Positions 52,315 through 60,916 of a stretch of DNA of 64,000 bases are shown here, piece by piece. The stretch spans positions 2,794,113 to 2,858,112 of the forward strand of contig NZ_QPHM01000001.1 of assembly GCF_003336245.1 (NCBI RefSeq), given 5' to 3'. The notes beneath the pieces were generated by a model that was not told the DNA's origin, did no database searches, and was given only the letters and a program-made list of their open reading frames with translations. The first letter of the stretch is position 1. Every line of letters starts with the position of its first letter. The position numbers and the translations under genes are program-made. This DNA is from Haloplanus salinus (GTDB lineage Archaea; Halobacteriota; Halobacteria; Halobacteriales; Haloferacaceae).

Positions 52315-53441
52315 CTACTCCGCGGCGTACCTCCCGGCGTCCTCGACCCGTTCGGCGAGCGTGCCGAGGAAGCGGGCGGCGTCGGCACCGTCGACGACTC
52401 GGTGGTCGAAGCTCAGATCGAGGGGAAGCGTCTCGCGGAACGCCACGCCGTCGTCGTCGGGTTGCGCCCGCTTCCGGACCCGGCTCACGCCGAGGATGGC
52501 GACTTCCGGCGGGTTGATGATCGGCGTGAACCCGTCGTCGACGCGGGCGTGAGCGTCCTCGCGCATCTCCGCCATCGCGTCGTCGTCGACGCCGTGGTCG
52601 CGGAGGTGGCCCTCCATGCGCTCGATGGAGTCGCGATCCATCGTGGCTGCCTGATCCTCGTCGGAGCGGTAGCTCTGCGGGTCGCCCACGAGATGCCCCA
52701 TCCGGCGGTGGACCTGGATCGAGAGGACGGTAGGGCCGTTGCCGTCGCGAGCGCGGCCGACCGCCTCGGCGGCCGCCTCGTAGACGGCGACGGCGTCGTC
52801 GCGGCCGACGTGGACCCCCGGCATGTCGAAGCCGTCGGCGCGGTTCGAGGCGAACTCCACGTCCGTCACGCGCTCTTGGGGCGTGCTGATCGCCCAGTCG
52901 TTGTCTTCGACGACGAACACGACGGGCAGGTCGTGGACGGCGGCGAGGTTCAGGGATTCGAGAAACCCACCCTGATCGACGGCGCCCTCGCCGAGATAGG
53001 CGACGGCGACGCTGTCGGTGTTGCGCTTTTTGGCCGCGAGGCCGGACCGGCCGCGGGCGGACACCCCTGTGCGATGATGCCGCTACACGCGAAGTTCACG
53101 CCGGAGTCGAAGAGGTGCATGTGACCACTCTTCCCCCGTCCGAGTCCCGTCTCGCGACCGAAGATTTCGGCCGTCATCCGGTCTAGGTCGACGCCCTTCG
53201 CGATGGCGACGTGGTGGGGGCAGTGGGGCGCCGTTACCACGTCGTCGCGCAGGTGGTGACAGACACCGACGGCGGCCGCCTCCTGGCCCGCGGCGAGGTG
53301 GAGTTCGCCGGGAATCGGCCCGGCGGAAACGTCGAACTTCGGCTGCTCGCCCTCCAGATACTCCTCCTGCAACCGCTCTTCGTAGTACCGCGCCGTCACC
53401 ATGTCGGCGTACATCTTCCGAAGTCGCCGTTCGAATGTCAT
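52315..53441 (-). pseudogene. Frameshifted fusion of E1-alpha (2-oxoacid/acetoin dehydrogenase) with E2 C-terminus
   Basis: From the ATG at 53441, ~132 codons read as ThDP-dependent E1-alpha (MYADMVTARYYEERL, GRGKSGHMHLFD, NFACSGIIAQG). One base is missing at 53044-53045, and E1-alpha continues in the next frame (AAKKRNTDSVAVAYLGEGAV, VVEDNDWAISTPQERV) to about 52531. The remaining ~71 codons are the end of an E2 acyltransferase: FTPIINPPEVAILG and the active-site LSFDHRVVDGADAA. The end of E1-alpha, all of E1-beta and most of E2 are therefore deleted. A dead gene, or a sequencing slip plus a real fusion. Confidence 0.88.
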
Positions 53442-53513
53442 GCTGCCTAAATATCGGGACTAACACATACAATTGTGTAGGTTGGGTGAAACGGTACGGC
53501 GGGGCGACCGGGT

Positions 53514-53909
53514 TCAGGACTGGATGCCGGCGAGGTGGGTACCACCGTCGACGGAGTCCCGCCGGGTGACGGTGAGTTCGAAGCCGGCATCGGCGTCCGC
53601 GTCGACGAGAATCTCGTCGACCGCGCGCATGTACTCCTTCGCGTGCTTGCCGTCGGGACAGAGCCGGGTCCGCTCGGCGAGCAGTCCAGTCTCGGTGAGC
53701 GTGTCGAGTTTGCGATACGTCGTCGACAGCGGGAGGTCGCAGGCGTCGGCGAGCTCGCTCGCCGACAGCGACGCTTCACCCGTCGCATCGAGGACGGCAC
53801 GGCAGTCGCCGTCGTGGAGCGCGTGCAACATCGTCTGGACCTCGTCGGCGTCGGCGACGGTCGTTTCGTCGGGCGAGCGTTCGACGCGGGGTGGAGTGGC
53901 GATGGCCAT
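53514..53909 (-). CDS. ArsR-like winged-helix regulator
   Basis: 131 aa from MAIATPPRVE. Residues 30-95 form a wHTH (DGDCRAVLDATGEASLSASE, CDLPLSTTYRKLDTLTETGL). The rest, with FELTVTRRD, is a small beta unit. Divergent from the Bat-type gene at 54034 with a ~124-nt shared gap, so cross-regulation is possible. An ATG at 53954 would add 15 residues. Confidence 0.82.
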   Translation of the reverse strand: MAIATPPRVERSPDETTVADADEVQTMLHALHDGDCRAVLDATGEASLSASELADACDLPLSTTYRKLDTLTETGLLAERTRLCPDGKHAKEYMRAVDEILVDADADAGFELTVTRRDSVDGGTHLAGIQS

Positions 53910-54033
53910 CGTCGGTCGCTCGGACGAACGGGGGCGACCACAACCAGTCTGCACCCACGATACTGAGGGAGGTTTATCGGTAGATCACGTTGCGGAAGGT
54001 ACACTTAGGAACGCCGGCCGCGTGGACCGTAGC

Positions 54034-54687
54034 ATGAGTTCGGGGATTCGGGCTGAACTTCGAGTCGACGTGGATGGGCGCTGTCCCGTCGTCGAGGCGG
54101 CGGCGGCGGCCGGTTCGCCGACGTCTTCCATCGCCAGAGCCGTCGATCCGTCGGGGACGGGGCGGGTGACCGCGGAGTTCATGCTCGACGACACAGCGGG
54201 CGCGGAGTTGGCCGACGACGAGCACGTGGACGCAGTGTTCACGTACGGAACGAAGACAGTCTATCGACTCACCCACGGCCGCGACGGAGGCTGTCCCTGC
54301 GAGCGCATCGAACGGTTCGACTGTCCCGTCGTCGACGCTCACGTCCGCGATGGACTGCTGTATCTGGTCTTTCATGCGGCGGATATGGAACAGCTACAGG
54401 ACATCATCGGGACGCTCCGGGCGGAGTACCCACGGGTCGACATCCGTCGCCTCCTCCGGTCGGAAGGCGAGGACGAGGACAACGACCTCGTCCTCGTCGA
54501 CCGAGGCCGCCTCACCGCCCGGCAGCGAGAGGTGCTCGAAACCGCGCACCGGATGGGGTACTTCGAACGCCCGAAGGGAGCGAACGCGGGGGACGTCGCC
54601 GACGCCCTCGACATCTCGCGGTCGACGTTCGCGGAGCATCTGTCGGCCGCGCAGACGAAACTGTTCGACGCGATTCTGGAGGACTGA
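54034..54687 (+). CDS. Bat-type HTH transcriptional regulator
   Basis: 217 aa. C-terminal ~55 residues are the bacterio-opsin-activator HTH (LTARQREVLETAHRMGYFE, DVADALDISRSTFAEHL). The N-terminal ~150 residues are a sensor-like domain with CPCERIERFDCPVVDAH; C91 and C93 could bind a ligand. The frame is open far upstream, but the ATG at 54034 fits the TATA-like ACACTTAGG at 54001-54009. Confidence 0.87.
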   Translation: MSSGIRAELRVDVDGRCPVVEAAAAAGSPTSSIARAVDPSGTGRVTAEFMLDDTAGAELADDEHVDAVFTYGTKTVYRLTHGRDGGCPCERIERFDCPVVDAHVRDGLLYLVFHAADMEQLQDIIGTLRAEYPRVDIRRLLRSEGEDEDNDLVLVDRGRLTARQREVLETAHRMGYFERPKGANAGDVADALDISRSTFAEHLSAAQTKLFDAILED

Positions 54688-54967
54688 TCCACGTCGATTC
54701 GGCGCCCGCTCAGTTCGTCGGGATCGAGTTCGAAGAGTCACACGTCGAGTTCGTCCCTCGTCCGGTCCCACATCTCGAACAGCGGGCGTTTGGCCGCGCC
54801 GAACGGGCGTCGGTTTCGGCGTCCGTCATCGCGGTCCGTTGCTCGACGGCCATGCGTGTCGTCTGCCGAGGGATGGCGTGGCGGCGATTTATACTCGTCC
54901 ACCCGTGGTTCGCGGCAGCGCGGGCGAGGCTGGCGGTGTGGCGGGACGGGAGCGCCGCGCCGCCCGC
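54688..54967. other. Gap with an orphan minus-strand TATA box
   Basis: 280 bp. Minus-strand GTATAAATC (54886-54894) looks like a promoter. Below it an ATG at 54853 opens a 47-codon frame to 54710 (MAVEQRTAMTDAETDA...), while a different frame ends FEMWDRTRDELDV with haloarchaeal-looking composition. Possibly a small gene broken by a frameshift. No assignment. Confidence 0.3.
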
Positions 54968-55114
54968 TCACCGGCAGGAGAACGCGCTCACCGACACCGT
55001 CGTCCCACAGACCACACACCCGTGGTCGAGTAAGGCGTCTCTCATTGGCTCGTTCACCGACATGTCCTCGCCGCAGTCGGGACAGTGGAACCGGAGGTTG
55101 CCGCCACCACTCAT
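54968..55114 (-). CDS. Small zinc-ribbon protein (DUF7560-like)
   Basis: 48 aa. Two CxxC pairs, FHCPDCGED and GCVVCGTTV, form one zinc ribbon; the middle NEPMRDALLDHG is typical of the family. TATA box at 55139-55147. Function unknown. Confidence 0.82.
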   Translation of the reverse strand: MSGGGNLRFHCPDCGEDMSVNEPMRDALLDHGCVVCGTTVSVSAFSCR

Positions 55115-55138
55115 CGTGTATAGTCGTACAGTGACCAG

Positions 55139-55147
55139 CGATATATG
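55139..55147 (-). promoter_or_regulatory. TATA box for the zinc-ribbon gene
   Basis: Minus strand CATATATCG, 25-33 nt before the ATG at 55114. Confidence 0.6.
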
Positions 55148-55196
55148 AACCCCTATCGTTCCAGCCCGCTGGGAACACCGTTCGCGTCGGCGAATG

Positions 55197-56024
55197 TCAT
55201 CCAAGCGAGATGTCGAGATACAGCATCACGATCACCCCGAGCACCGTTCCCAGCGTCGCGACGCGTTCGTGCCCCCGTGTGTGCGTCTCGGGGACGATTT
55301 CGTCGCTGATGACGAACAGCATCGCCCCCGCAGCGAAACCCATCGCGTAGGGAAGCAGCGCCGACACCGCACCGACGGCGTACGCTCCCAGCACCGCGAG
55401 CGGGATTTCGACCACCCCCGACCGGATGCCGGCGAAAACGGCGTACGCGCGCCGGTCGAGGCCGGCGTTGATCGCCGCCACCGAGACGGCCAACCCCTCC
55501 GGTACGTTCTGGATGCCGATGGCGAGCATCAGCGGGATGGCCGCCCCGAGATCGCCGCTCCCGAACCCGACGCCGACGGCGAGACCTTCCGGTATGTTGT
55601 GGAGGGTGATCGCGAGGACGAACAGCACGACTCCGGCGAGCCGTTCGTCGCCGATCGGGAGACTCTCCCCCGGCGCCGCGGCGTCGGGCCGGCGCTGCCC
55701 GGTGACGAGGTAGTGTGCGTGCGGGATCAGGACGTCCGAGCGGTCCAACATCAGCGCCCCGAGCGCCACACCCACCAAGACGGGCAGGGGATTCCCGTTC
55801 GAGTACGTCTCGATTCCGGGGATAATGAGGCTGGTGAAGGCCGCTGCGAGCATGACGCCGGCGGCGAACCCGAGCGCCGCGTCGAGTCCACGCTCCGACG
55901 GGTCGCGCCAGACGAACACGAGCGACGCCCCCAGCAGGTTGAGCGCCGCGATGACGAGGCCGCCGACGAGTCCGTGAATCACCGGATTCGTACCGAACAG
56001 CCCCGTGAACCCGTCGACTACCAC
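55197..56024 (-). CDS. ZIP-family metal transporter
   Basis: 275 aa, eight spans. Metal-site helices LAITLHNIPEGLAVGVG and AIGIQNVPEGLAVSVA (the binuclear centre, with Gln replacing His in the second) are clear. The cytosolic loop after span 3 is His-poor. Imports or exports Zn2+/Fe2+/Mn2+. GTG start at 56024; a nine-codon ORF (ATG 56048) ends over this start. No TATA box close to the GTG. Confidence 0.9.
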   Translation of the reverse strand: MVVDGFTGLFGTNPVIHGLVGGLVIAALNLLGASLVFVWRDPSERGLDAALGFAAGVMLAAAFTSLIIPGIETYSNGNPLPVLVGVALGALMLDRSDVLIPHAHYLVTGQRRPDAAAPGESLPIGDERLAGVVLFVLAITLHNIPEGLAVGVGFGSGDLGAAIPLMLAIGIQNVPEGLAVSVAAINAGLDRRAYAVFAGIRSGVVEIPLAVLGAYAVGAVSALLPYAMGFAAGAMLFVISDEIVPETHTRGHERVATLGTVLGVIVMLYLDISLG

Positions 56025-56114
56025 CCCAGCGGCGCCTCCTCGAACATGACTCTGTGTCCCGATTCAGCGCCACCGGTATTGAACGTTGTGCGGCTACCGG
56101 GCGGCGCGCCGCGT

Positions 56115-57638
56115 TCAGTCCGTGCCGAGGCGCCGTACTGCCTCGTCGACGTCGCGAACGTCGTCCGCCTGGGTCTCGTTGATCTCCGCGACCCGTTCGA
56201 CCTCCACGGAGACGCGTTCGGCCTGGTCGACGAGGTCGTCGATCATGCCCGCGACCTCCTCGGTCGACGCCGCTCCGTCGTCCGTCGCCGTCGACACCTC
56301 CCGAATCCCGCGCGAGGCGTCCCGGACGGCGTCGACGATGTCCTCGAGTTTCGACATCGCCGACTCGATCCGTTCCATCCCGCGGTCGATCTCCTCGGTC
56401 GTCGCCTCCAGGCTGTCGACCGTGTCGGCCGTCTCCGCCTTGATGTCCGTCACCATCTCCTCGATGTCGCTCGCGTGCCGCTGTGACTCGCCGGCGAGTC
56501 CCTTGACCTCGTCGGCGACGACGGCGAACCCGTCGCCGGCCTCGCCGGCCCGCGCCGCCTCGATGGACGCGTTCAGCGCCAGCAGGTTCGTCTGATCCGC
56601 GATGTCGTTTATGACCTCGACGACCTCGTCGATCTCGTCGATCCGACCCTCCAGGGCGTCCACGTCGCCGGCCACGTCCCGGGAGGCCTCGCTCACCCGT
56701 TCCATGACCGCGATCGATTCGGTCGCCGCCTCCTGCCCTTCGGCGGCCAGTTCCGCCGCGCGCTCGCTCCGGGTCGCCACCTCGTCCGCCGTCGACGCGA
56801 TCTCCTCGACCGTCGCGCTCATGTTCGACACCTCGCTCGCCACCTCCGACATCGACTCGACCTGTTCGTCGGTCCGTTCGTCGATCGACGTGGTTCGCTC
56901 CGCCACCCGTTCGACCGAGTCGCGCAGTTCGCCGACCGGCGCGGCGAGATCGGTCTCGACGTCGGTCATGAGTCGCTCGCGCTCCTCGATCGTCGCCTCC
57001 AGCTTCCGACTGTAGGAGTGGATGTAGGTGTCCGCCACCACCTGCATGTCGAGGTTGATGGCCCGCAGCGTCGCGAGCAGTTCCGCTTCGGCCGCGTCGC
57101 GCGCCTCGCCGACGGCCCGTTCGACCGTCACCCCGTCCGCCGTCCCCGCTCCCGTCGGCAGCCGATCGAGCAGCCGGTCCTCCATTCGATCGAGCAGGAG
57201 TGGCACGAGGAGGTCGTAGTAGACGCCGTACTGGCCGATGTAATGGTTCATCGGCATCTCCAGCAGGTCGTGGAGCTTCCCGATCCGTGCGCGGTTGCTG
57301 AAATACTCCAGCCCGTAGTCGCCGGCGGCCAGCGATATCAGGTAAGCCGACTGCGTCCGTTTCAGCTGCTCGACGCCCTTCTCCGAGCGCCCGATGACCT
57401 CGACCGTCTCCTCGTAGCTCGTGAGGTTGTCGTAGAAGTCGTCGGCGATGTCGTCCGCGTGCGTGCGAAACAGCGCCTCGAGTTCCGACAGCCGGCGGGC
57501 GTCGGCGTCGTCGAAGCCGACGAACTCCTTTCGCCACTCGACCTCCGTCTCGTCGATCCCACACTCCCGCATGAGGTCGTCGACGGACAGCTGCTCGTTC
57601 AGCCCCCCCTGCCCGAACTCGGCCGCGAAATCCTGCAT
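56115..57638 (-). CDS. hemAT: HemAT: globin-coupled aerotaxis transducer
   Basis: 507 aa. Residues ~30-190 are a globin sensor with proximal His H123 in RIGKLHDLLEMP; then a coiled-coil and the methyl-accepting signalling domain with the hairpin tip NLLALNASIEAARAGE near residue 320. No membrane span, as in soluble haloarchaeal HemAT. Senses O2 and signals through CheA/CheW. TATA box 57661-57668 favours the ATG at 57638 over 57647. Confidence 0.93.
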   Translation of the reverse strand: MQDFAAEFGQGGLNEQLSVDDLMRECGIDETEVEWRKEFVGFDDADARRLSELEALFRTHADDIADDFYDNLTSYEETVEVIGRSEKGVEQLKRTQSAYLISLAAGDYGLEYFSNRARIGKLHDLLEMPMNHYIGQYGVYYDLLVPLLLDRMEDRLLDRLPTGAGTADGVTVERAVGEARDAAEAELLATLRAINLDMQVVADTYIHSYSRKLEATIEERERLMTDVETDLAAPVGELRDSVERVAERTTSIDERTDEQVESMSEVASEVSNMSATVEEIASTADEVATRSERAAELAAEGQEAATESIAVMERVSEASRDVAGDVDALEGRIDEIDEVVEVINDIADQTNLLALNASIEAARAGEAGDGFAVVADEVKGLAGESQRHASDIEEMVTDIKAETADTVDSLEATTEEIDRGMERIESAMSKLEDIVDAVRDASRGIREVSTATDDGAASTEEVAGMIDDLVDQAERVSVEVERVAEINETQADDVRDVDEAVRRLGTD

Positions 57639-57660
57639 GGGCGGCATCGACCGGTCGACG

Positions 57661-57668
57661 AAATAAAT
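57661..57668 (-). promoter_or_regulatory. TATA box for hemAT
   Basis: AAATAAAT, 23-30 nt before the ATG at 57638. Confidence 0.6.
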
Positions 57669-57719
57669 CCTCCCGTCAGTCTCCCACGTCTGATAATCGG
57701 CTCTCCGGCGCCGACCGCG

Positions 57720-58595
57720 TCACGACTCCGCTACCACCCGAGTCGTCAGCACGGGAACCGGCGCCGTCCGGACGAGGGACTCCGCGACGCTTCCGAGGAC
57801 GTACCGATCGAACCCCGTTCGTCCGTGCGTGCCGACGACCACCAAGTCGACGTCGTGGTCGGTGACGTACGACCGGATCACGCGCGGGATCGATCCACCG
57901 AACTCGACCGCCGTCGTGGGGTCGATGCCGGCTGCGTTCGCTCGCTCCGCCGCCGTGTCGACGATTTCGGTGGCACTCTCTTCGAGCGCGTCCGCCTGAA
58001 TGTCTGCGCGCACGTCGACGCCGAGGGTCGTCACGTCGACGACCGAAAGCAGGTGGACGGCGGCCGAGGCGGCGTCAGCCACCTCGAAGCCGACATCGAG
58101 GGCCGCGCCCGCGGAGTCGCTCCCGTCGGTCGGGATTAGCACCGTCCGGTACGGATACCGGACCGTCACGTCGTCGTCCGGGCGGATCGTCAGGACGGGG
58201 ACGTCCGACCGCCTGACGACCCGTTCGGTCGTACTCCCGAGCAGGAAGCGTTCTAAGCCGCGCCGACCGTGGGTCGGCATGATCACGAGGTCGATGTCGT
58301 ACGTCTCGGCGTAGTCGACGATGGTGCGGTACGGCTCACCCTGTAGCACTTCGGTGACGGTGGGAACGCCCCGGTCGCGCCCTCGGGTTGCCGCCTCCCG
58401 GACCGTCTCCGCGCCGGCCCGTTCGAGTGCGTCGACGATCCGTCCCTGAATCTGCGTGACGCTCTCCCGGGTCGTATCCGCTACGTTGAGAACGTGAACC
58501 GTCGCGTCGTGGGCCTCGGCCACGTCGAGGACGTGCTCGAAGACGGCGGCCGCCCCGTCACCCCCGTCGGTTGGAAAGAGCAGCTTGTCGAACAT
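57720..58595 (-). CDS. Universal stress protein, tandem two-domain
   Basis: 291 aa with two USP domains (1-145 and 148-291). Each ends in an ATP-binding loop: MPTHGRRGLERFLLGSTTE and VGTHGRTGFDRYVLGSVAE. Start MFDKLLFPTDGG. TATA-like TTTTTTGTC at 58617-58626. An open frame extends upstream but is not coding. Confidence 0.9.
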   Translation of the reverse strand: MFDKLLFPTDGGDGAAAVFEHVLDVAEAHDATVHVLNVADTTRESVTQIQGRIVDALERAGAETVREAATRGRDRGVPTVTEVLQGEPYRTIVDYAETYDIDLVIMPTHGRRGLERFLLGSTTERVVRRSDVPVLTIRPDDDVTVRYPYRTVLIPTDGSDSAGAALDVGFEVADAASAAVHLLSVVDVTTLGVDVRADIQADALEESATEIVDTAAERANAAGIDPTTAVEFGGSIPRVIRSYVTDHDVDLVVVGTHGRTGFDRYVLGSVAESLVRTAPVPVLTTRVVAES

Positions 58596-58691
58596 ACGAC
58601 ACCTTACGCGCGGCCGGGACAAAAAACGGGGCGCCGACCGTGACCGTCCCCGAACGCCACGAACGTCGAATTTCGGAGCGCACCCTGACAA

Positions 58692-58700
58692 GAGTTAACA
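58692..58700 (+). promoter_or_regulatory. TATA box for the 51-aa zinc protein
   Basis: GAGTTAACA, 27-35 nt before the ATG at 58727. Confidence 0.5.
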
Positions 58701-58726
58701 ACCTCCGGCGGCAACGAGTAGACGAT

Positions 58727-58882
58727 ATGCCAACGCCATCCGATCCGGCTCCGTGTGATCAGGACGAACAGCTCTACGAGTGTCCGGAGTGTGGAAAACG
58801 ACTCTGTAGCGCGGCGTCGCCCACCGCGTGTCCCGGCTGTGGCGGCGCCCTGCAGAACCTCAGCCGTCCGCGACCCGAGTAG
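58727..58882 (+). CDS. Rubrerythrin-like zinc-ribbon small protein
   Basis: 51 aa. YECPECGKRL and ACPGCGG form a zinc/iron ribbon as in haloarchaeal rubrerythrin-like short proteins; ends ALQNLSRPRPE. Divergent from the two-domain USP. Function unknown. Confidence 0.8.
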   Translation: MPTPSDPAPCDQDEQLYECPECGKRLCSAASPTACPGCGGALQNLSRPRPE

Positions 58883-59012
58883 CGGGGGCGGGTCGGCACG
58901 GGCGCACGCTGACCCGACCGTCTTCCCCCTGCCGCCGACGGTGTTCGACGACCGGGTTCGTCGGCCGTCGCCGAACCGATCACCCGCCGTTCGGCTAGCT
59001 CTTTCCCGCCCC

Positions 59013-59021
59013 CATATAAAC
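59013..59021 (+). promoter_or_regulatory. TATA box for the micro-ORF/49-aa pair
   Basis: CATATAAAC, 27-35 nt before the ATG at 59048, so the RNA probably starts at the micro-ORF. Confidence 0.55.
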
Positions 59022-59047
59022 AGGTTATACGAATAAGCTGCAGATCA

Positions 59048-59080
59048 ATGGAGTCAGGACCCCTCCATCCTATCGTATGA
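59048..59080 (+). CDS. 10-aa micro-ORF overlapping the next start
   Basis: ATG at 59048 to TGA at 59078-59080, peptide MESGPLHPIV. The TGA overlaps the ATG at 59077 (ATGA), which would couple translation. The leaderless position behind a TATA box is the main support. Confidence 0.35.
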   Translation: MESGPLHPIV

Positions 59081-59226
59081 AACAGCGAAACCACGCCGCC
59101 GGCCGACACAGCGCTCCCGAATCGAAATTCTACCTCCCCGCCGGGGTCCCCTCGTCGTCACTCGCCGATCGGATCGAGGGCCTCTGGGCGACGCTGTTCG
59201 AACATCAGATCGGCCCTTCGGAGTAG
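59077..59226 (+). CDS. 49-aa small protein
   Basis: ATG at 59077, TAG at 59224-59226. Basic, His/Arg-rich start (MKQRNHAAGRHSAPESKF) then an amphipathic segment (SSLADRIEGLWATLFEHQIG). No metal or membrane motif. Third-position G/C is high, as in real genes here. Unknown function, not certain. Confidence 0.45.
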   Translation: MKQRNHAAGRHSAPESKFYLPAGVPSSSLADRIEGLWATLFEHQIGPSE

Positions 59227-59436
59227 CCGCGACCGGGCACGTCGACCCGTTCCGGTCGACCCGCCGCCGACACGCGGTCCGTACGGCAGCCGCCGATCCG
59301 GACCGCGAGCCGGACCGACCCAGTTAAGCCGCCGCGCGGTCATCGTTGTCAGCAGGTAGCGAACGTGGCGACGTCACGTTCCAAAACGCCTCACATATGC
59401 GCTCCGGGACACCAACGCCGCTGCCCTCACGGAACG

Positions 59437-60102
59437 ATGGCCGACGTTAAGGCGGTCGTCCGCGTCGAACACCCCGACATCGTACTCACCGAGACGGTCG
59501 TTCACGACCGAAGTTCGACGGTCGAATCGGTGTCGGAAGCGGGCACCGATCCGACGTCTGGGAAGTTCTTCTACCACATCGAGTCGTCCGACTTCCTCCG
59601 GCTCGAAGACGGGCTTCGGAACGATCGGACGATCGGCGACTTCGAACGGGTCAGCGAAACTGGAGACGAGAAGGCGATCTATCGTGTCGAGTATACGGAC
59701 GAGGCGAAGGTCCTCTCCCCGATAATCTCGTCCGCGAACGGCGTCATCCTCGATATGGAGAACGACGGGAGCGCGTGGCTGCTGACGGTGTGGATGCCCG
59801 AGCGAACTGACCTGGTCCAGCTCTGGGACTACGCACAGGAGAACGACGTCGAAATCGAGTTACTGCGCGTGAACGAGTACGCCAGCCTGGGGAGTACGGA
59901 CGCCGGGTTGACCGACAGCCAGCGTGAAGCCCTCCTCGTCGCGGTCGACGCGGGATACTTCGAGGAGCCACGCGACGCGACGCTCGGCGACGTCGCCGCC
60001 GATCTGGGTATCTCGCAACCCGCGGCCAGTGGGCTCCTCCGGCGCGGCATCAAACGGCTCATCGTGTCGTCGCTGATGGACGACAGCGATACGCCGGACT
60101 GA
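59437..60102 (+). CDS. Bat-type HTH transcriptional regulator
   Basis: 221 aa starting MADVKAVVRVEHPDI. N-terminal ~150-residue Bat sensor domain (VRVEHPDIVLTETVVHDR, GKFFYHIESSDF), C-terminal HTH (LTDSQREALLVAVDAGYFE, DVAADLGISQPAASGLL). Paralogous in layout to the gene at 54034. Convergent with rnhA, 3 nt between stops. Confidence 0.87.
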   Translation: MADVKAVVRVEHPDIVLTETVVHDRSSTVESVSEAGTDPTSGKFFYHIESSDFLRLEDGLRNDRTIGDFERVSETGDEKAIYRVEYTDEAKVLSPIISSANGVILDMENDGSAWLLTVWMPERTDLVQLWDYAQENDVEIELLRVNEYASLGSTDAGLTDSQREALLVAVDAGYFEEPRDATLGDVAADLGISQPAASGLLRRGIKRLIVSSLMDDSDTPD

Positions 60103-60105
60103 TGA

Positions 60106-60759
60106 CTACGCCGACCCGAACGCCGCGATATCGGCCCCTACCGTCGCCAGTGCGTCGGCGGGGTTCGGGTCGCTGTCGACCAGATGTGTGTGCCGATGAT
60201 CCGGAACGCTCGACAGGGCCGTCGCGACGGCCTCGCTGTACCCCTCCACACCCGGTTCGGTCGGGTCGTCGCCGCCCCAGACGTCCCGAATCACGGCCAT
60301 CGAATCGATTCGCACTTCCAGCCGCGTCGGCTCGTAGCGAGTCAACAGTTCGGAGAGCCCGAGATGGAGGGCGGCGTACTCCGCAGTGTTGTTTCCCGTC
60401 CGCGAGCCGACGGGTCGGCCGAGACGGGCGAGGTCCGTCCCGTCGGCGTCGACGATGACCGCACCCGCACCCGCGGGGCCGGGATTGCCGCGCGAACTGC
60501 CGTCGACGTAGAGGACGAAGGCGCCGTCAGCCGGCTCGGGAACGGGTGGTCGGGCGATCCCCGACGCCAACAGACGCTCCAGTGCGCGACGCACCTCGGC
60601 CGACGTGGTGCCGGGGTCGAAGAGGCCGCCGTAGCCGGGGACGGCCCCGTCGATGGCGTCGGTGGCGGCCGCCATCTCGTAACCGACACCCGCGAGTACC
60701 TCGTCGACGAGCGTGGCGAGCGGCGAGAGGTGTTCGGCCGGGAGACGGTCGTCGGTCAC
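60106..60759 (-). CDS. rnhA: Ribonuclease HI
   Basis: 217 aa. C-terminal ~140 residues are RNase H: LYVDGSSRGNPGPAGAG (first Asp), NNTAEYAALHLGL (Glu), RIDSMAVIRDVWG (Asp) and SDPNPADALA (last Asp). The ~75-residue N-terminal domain is the usual haloarchaeal extension. GTG start at 60759, preceded by GGAGG ten bases away; the nearest TATA box (60851-60858) gives a leader of about 70 nt. Confidence 0.9.
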   Translation of the reverse strand: MTDDRLPAEHLSPLATLVDEVLAGVGYEMAAATDAIDGAVPGYGGLFDPGTTSAEVRRALERLLASGIARPPVPEPADGAFVLYVDGSSRGNPGPAGAGAVIVDADGTDLARLGRPVGSRTGNNTAEYAALHLGLSELLTRYEPTRLEVRIDSMAVIRDVWGGDDPTEPGVEGYSEAVATALSSVPDHRHTHLVDSDPNPADALATVGADIAAFGSA

Positions 60760-60850
60760 GTCGTCTTTCCCTCCGGGTCTCGGGGACGGAGCCTCACGTC
60801 GCCGCCCCCCGTCGAGTACACCACTGCATGTCCGTTCTCGGTGCGCGGGC

Positions 60851-60858
60851 GATATAAC
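60851..60858 (-). promoter_or_regulatory. TATA box for rnhA
   Basis: Minus strand GTTATATC. It would start RNA near 60828, where an 11-codon ORF (MQWCTRRGAAT) begins; rnhA follows 33 nt after that ORF. Confidence 0.5.
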
Positions 60859-60916
60859 CCCTTTCGGTGGCGTCGGTGAGCCGGCGTCGACCTCGTCGGC
60901 GAACGCACACCCGCAG

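Noticed and set aside
52039-53124. 361-codon plus-strand frame across the dehydrogenase scar
   Set aside because: Starts at TTG and is mostly antisense to clear E1/E2 motifs; only its first ~90 codons lie in otherwise empty DNA and were not recognised.
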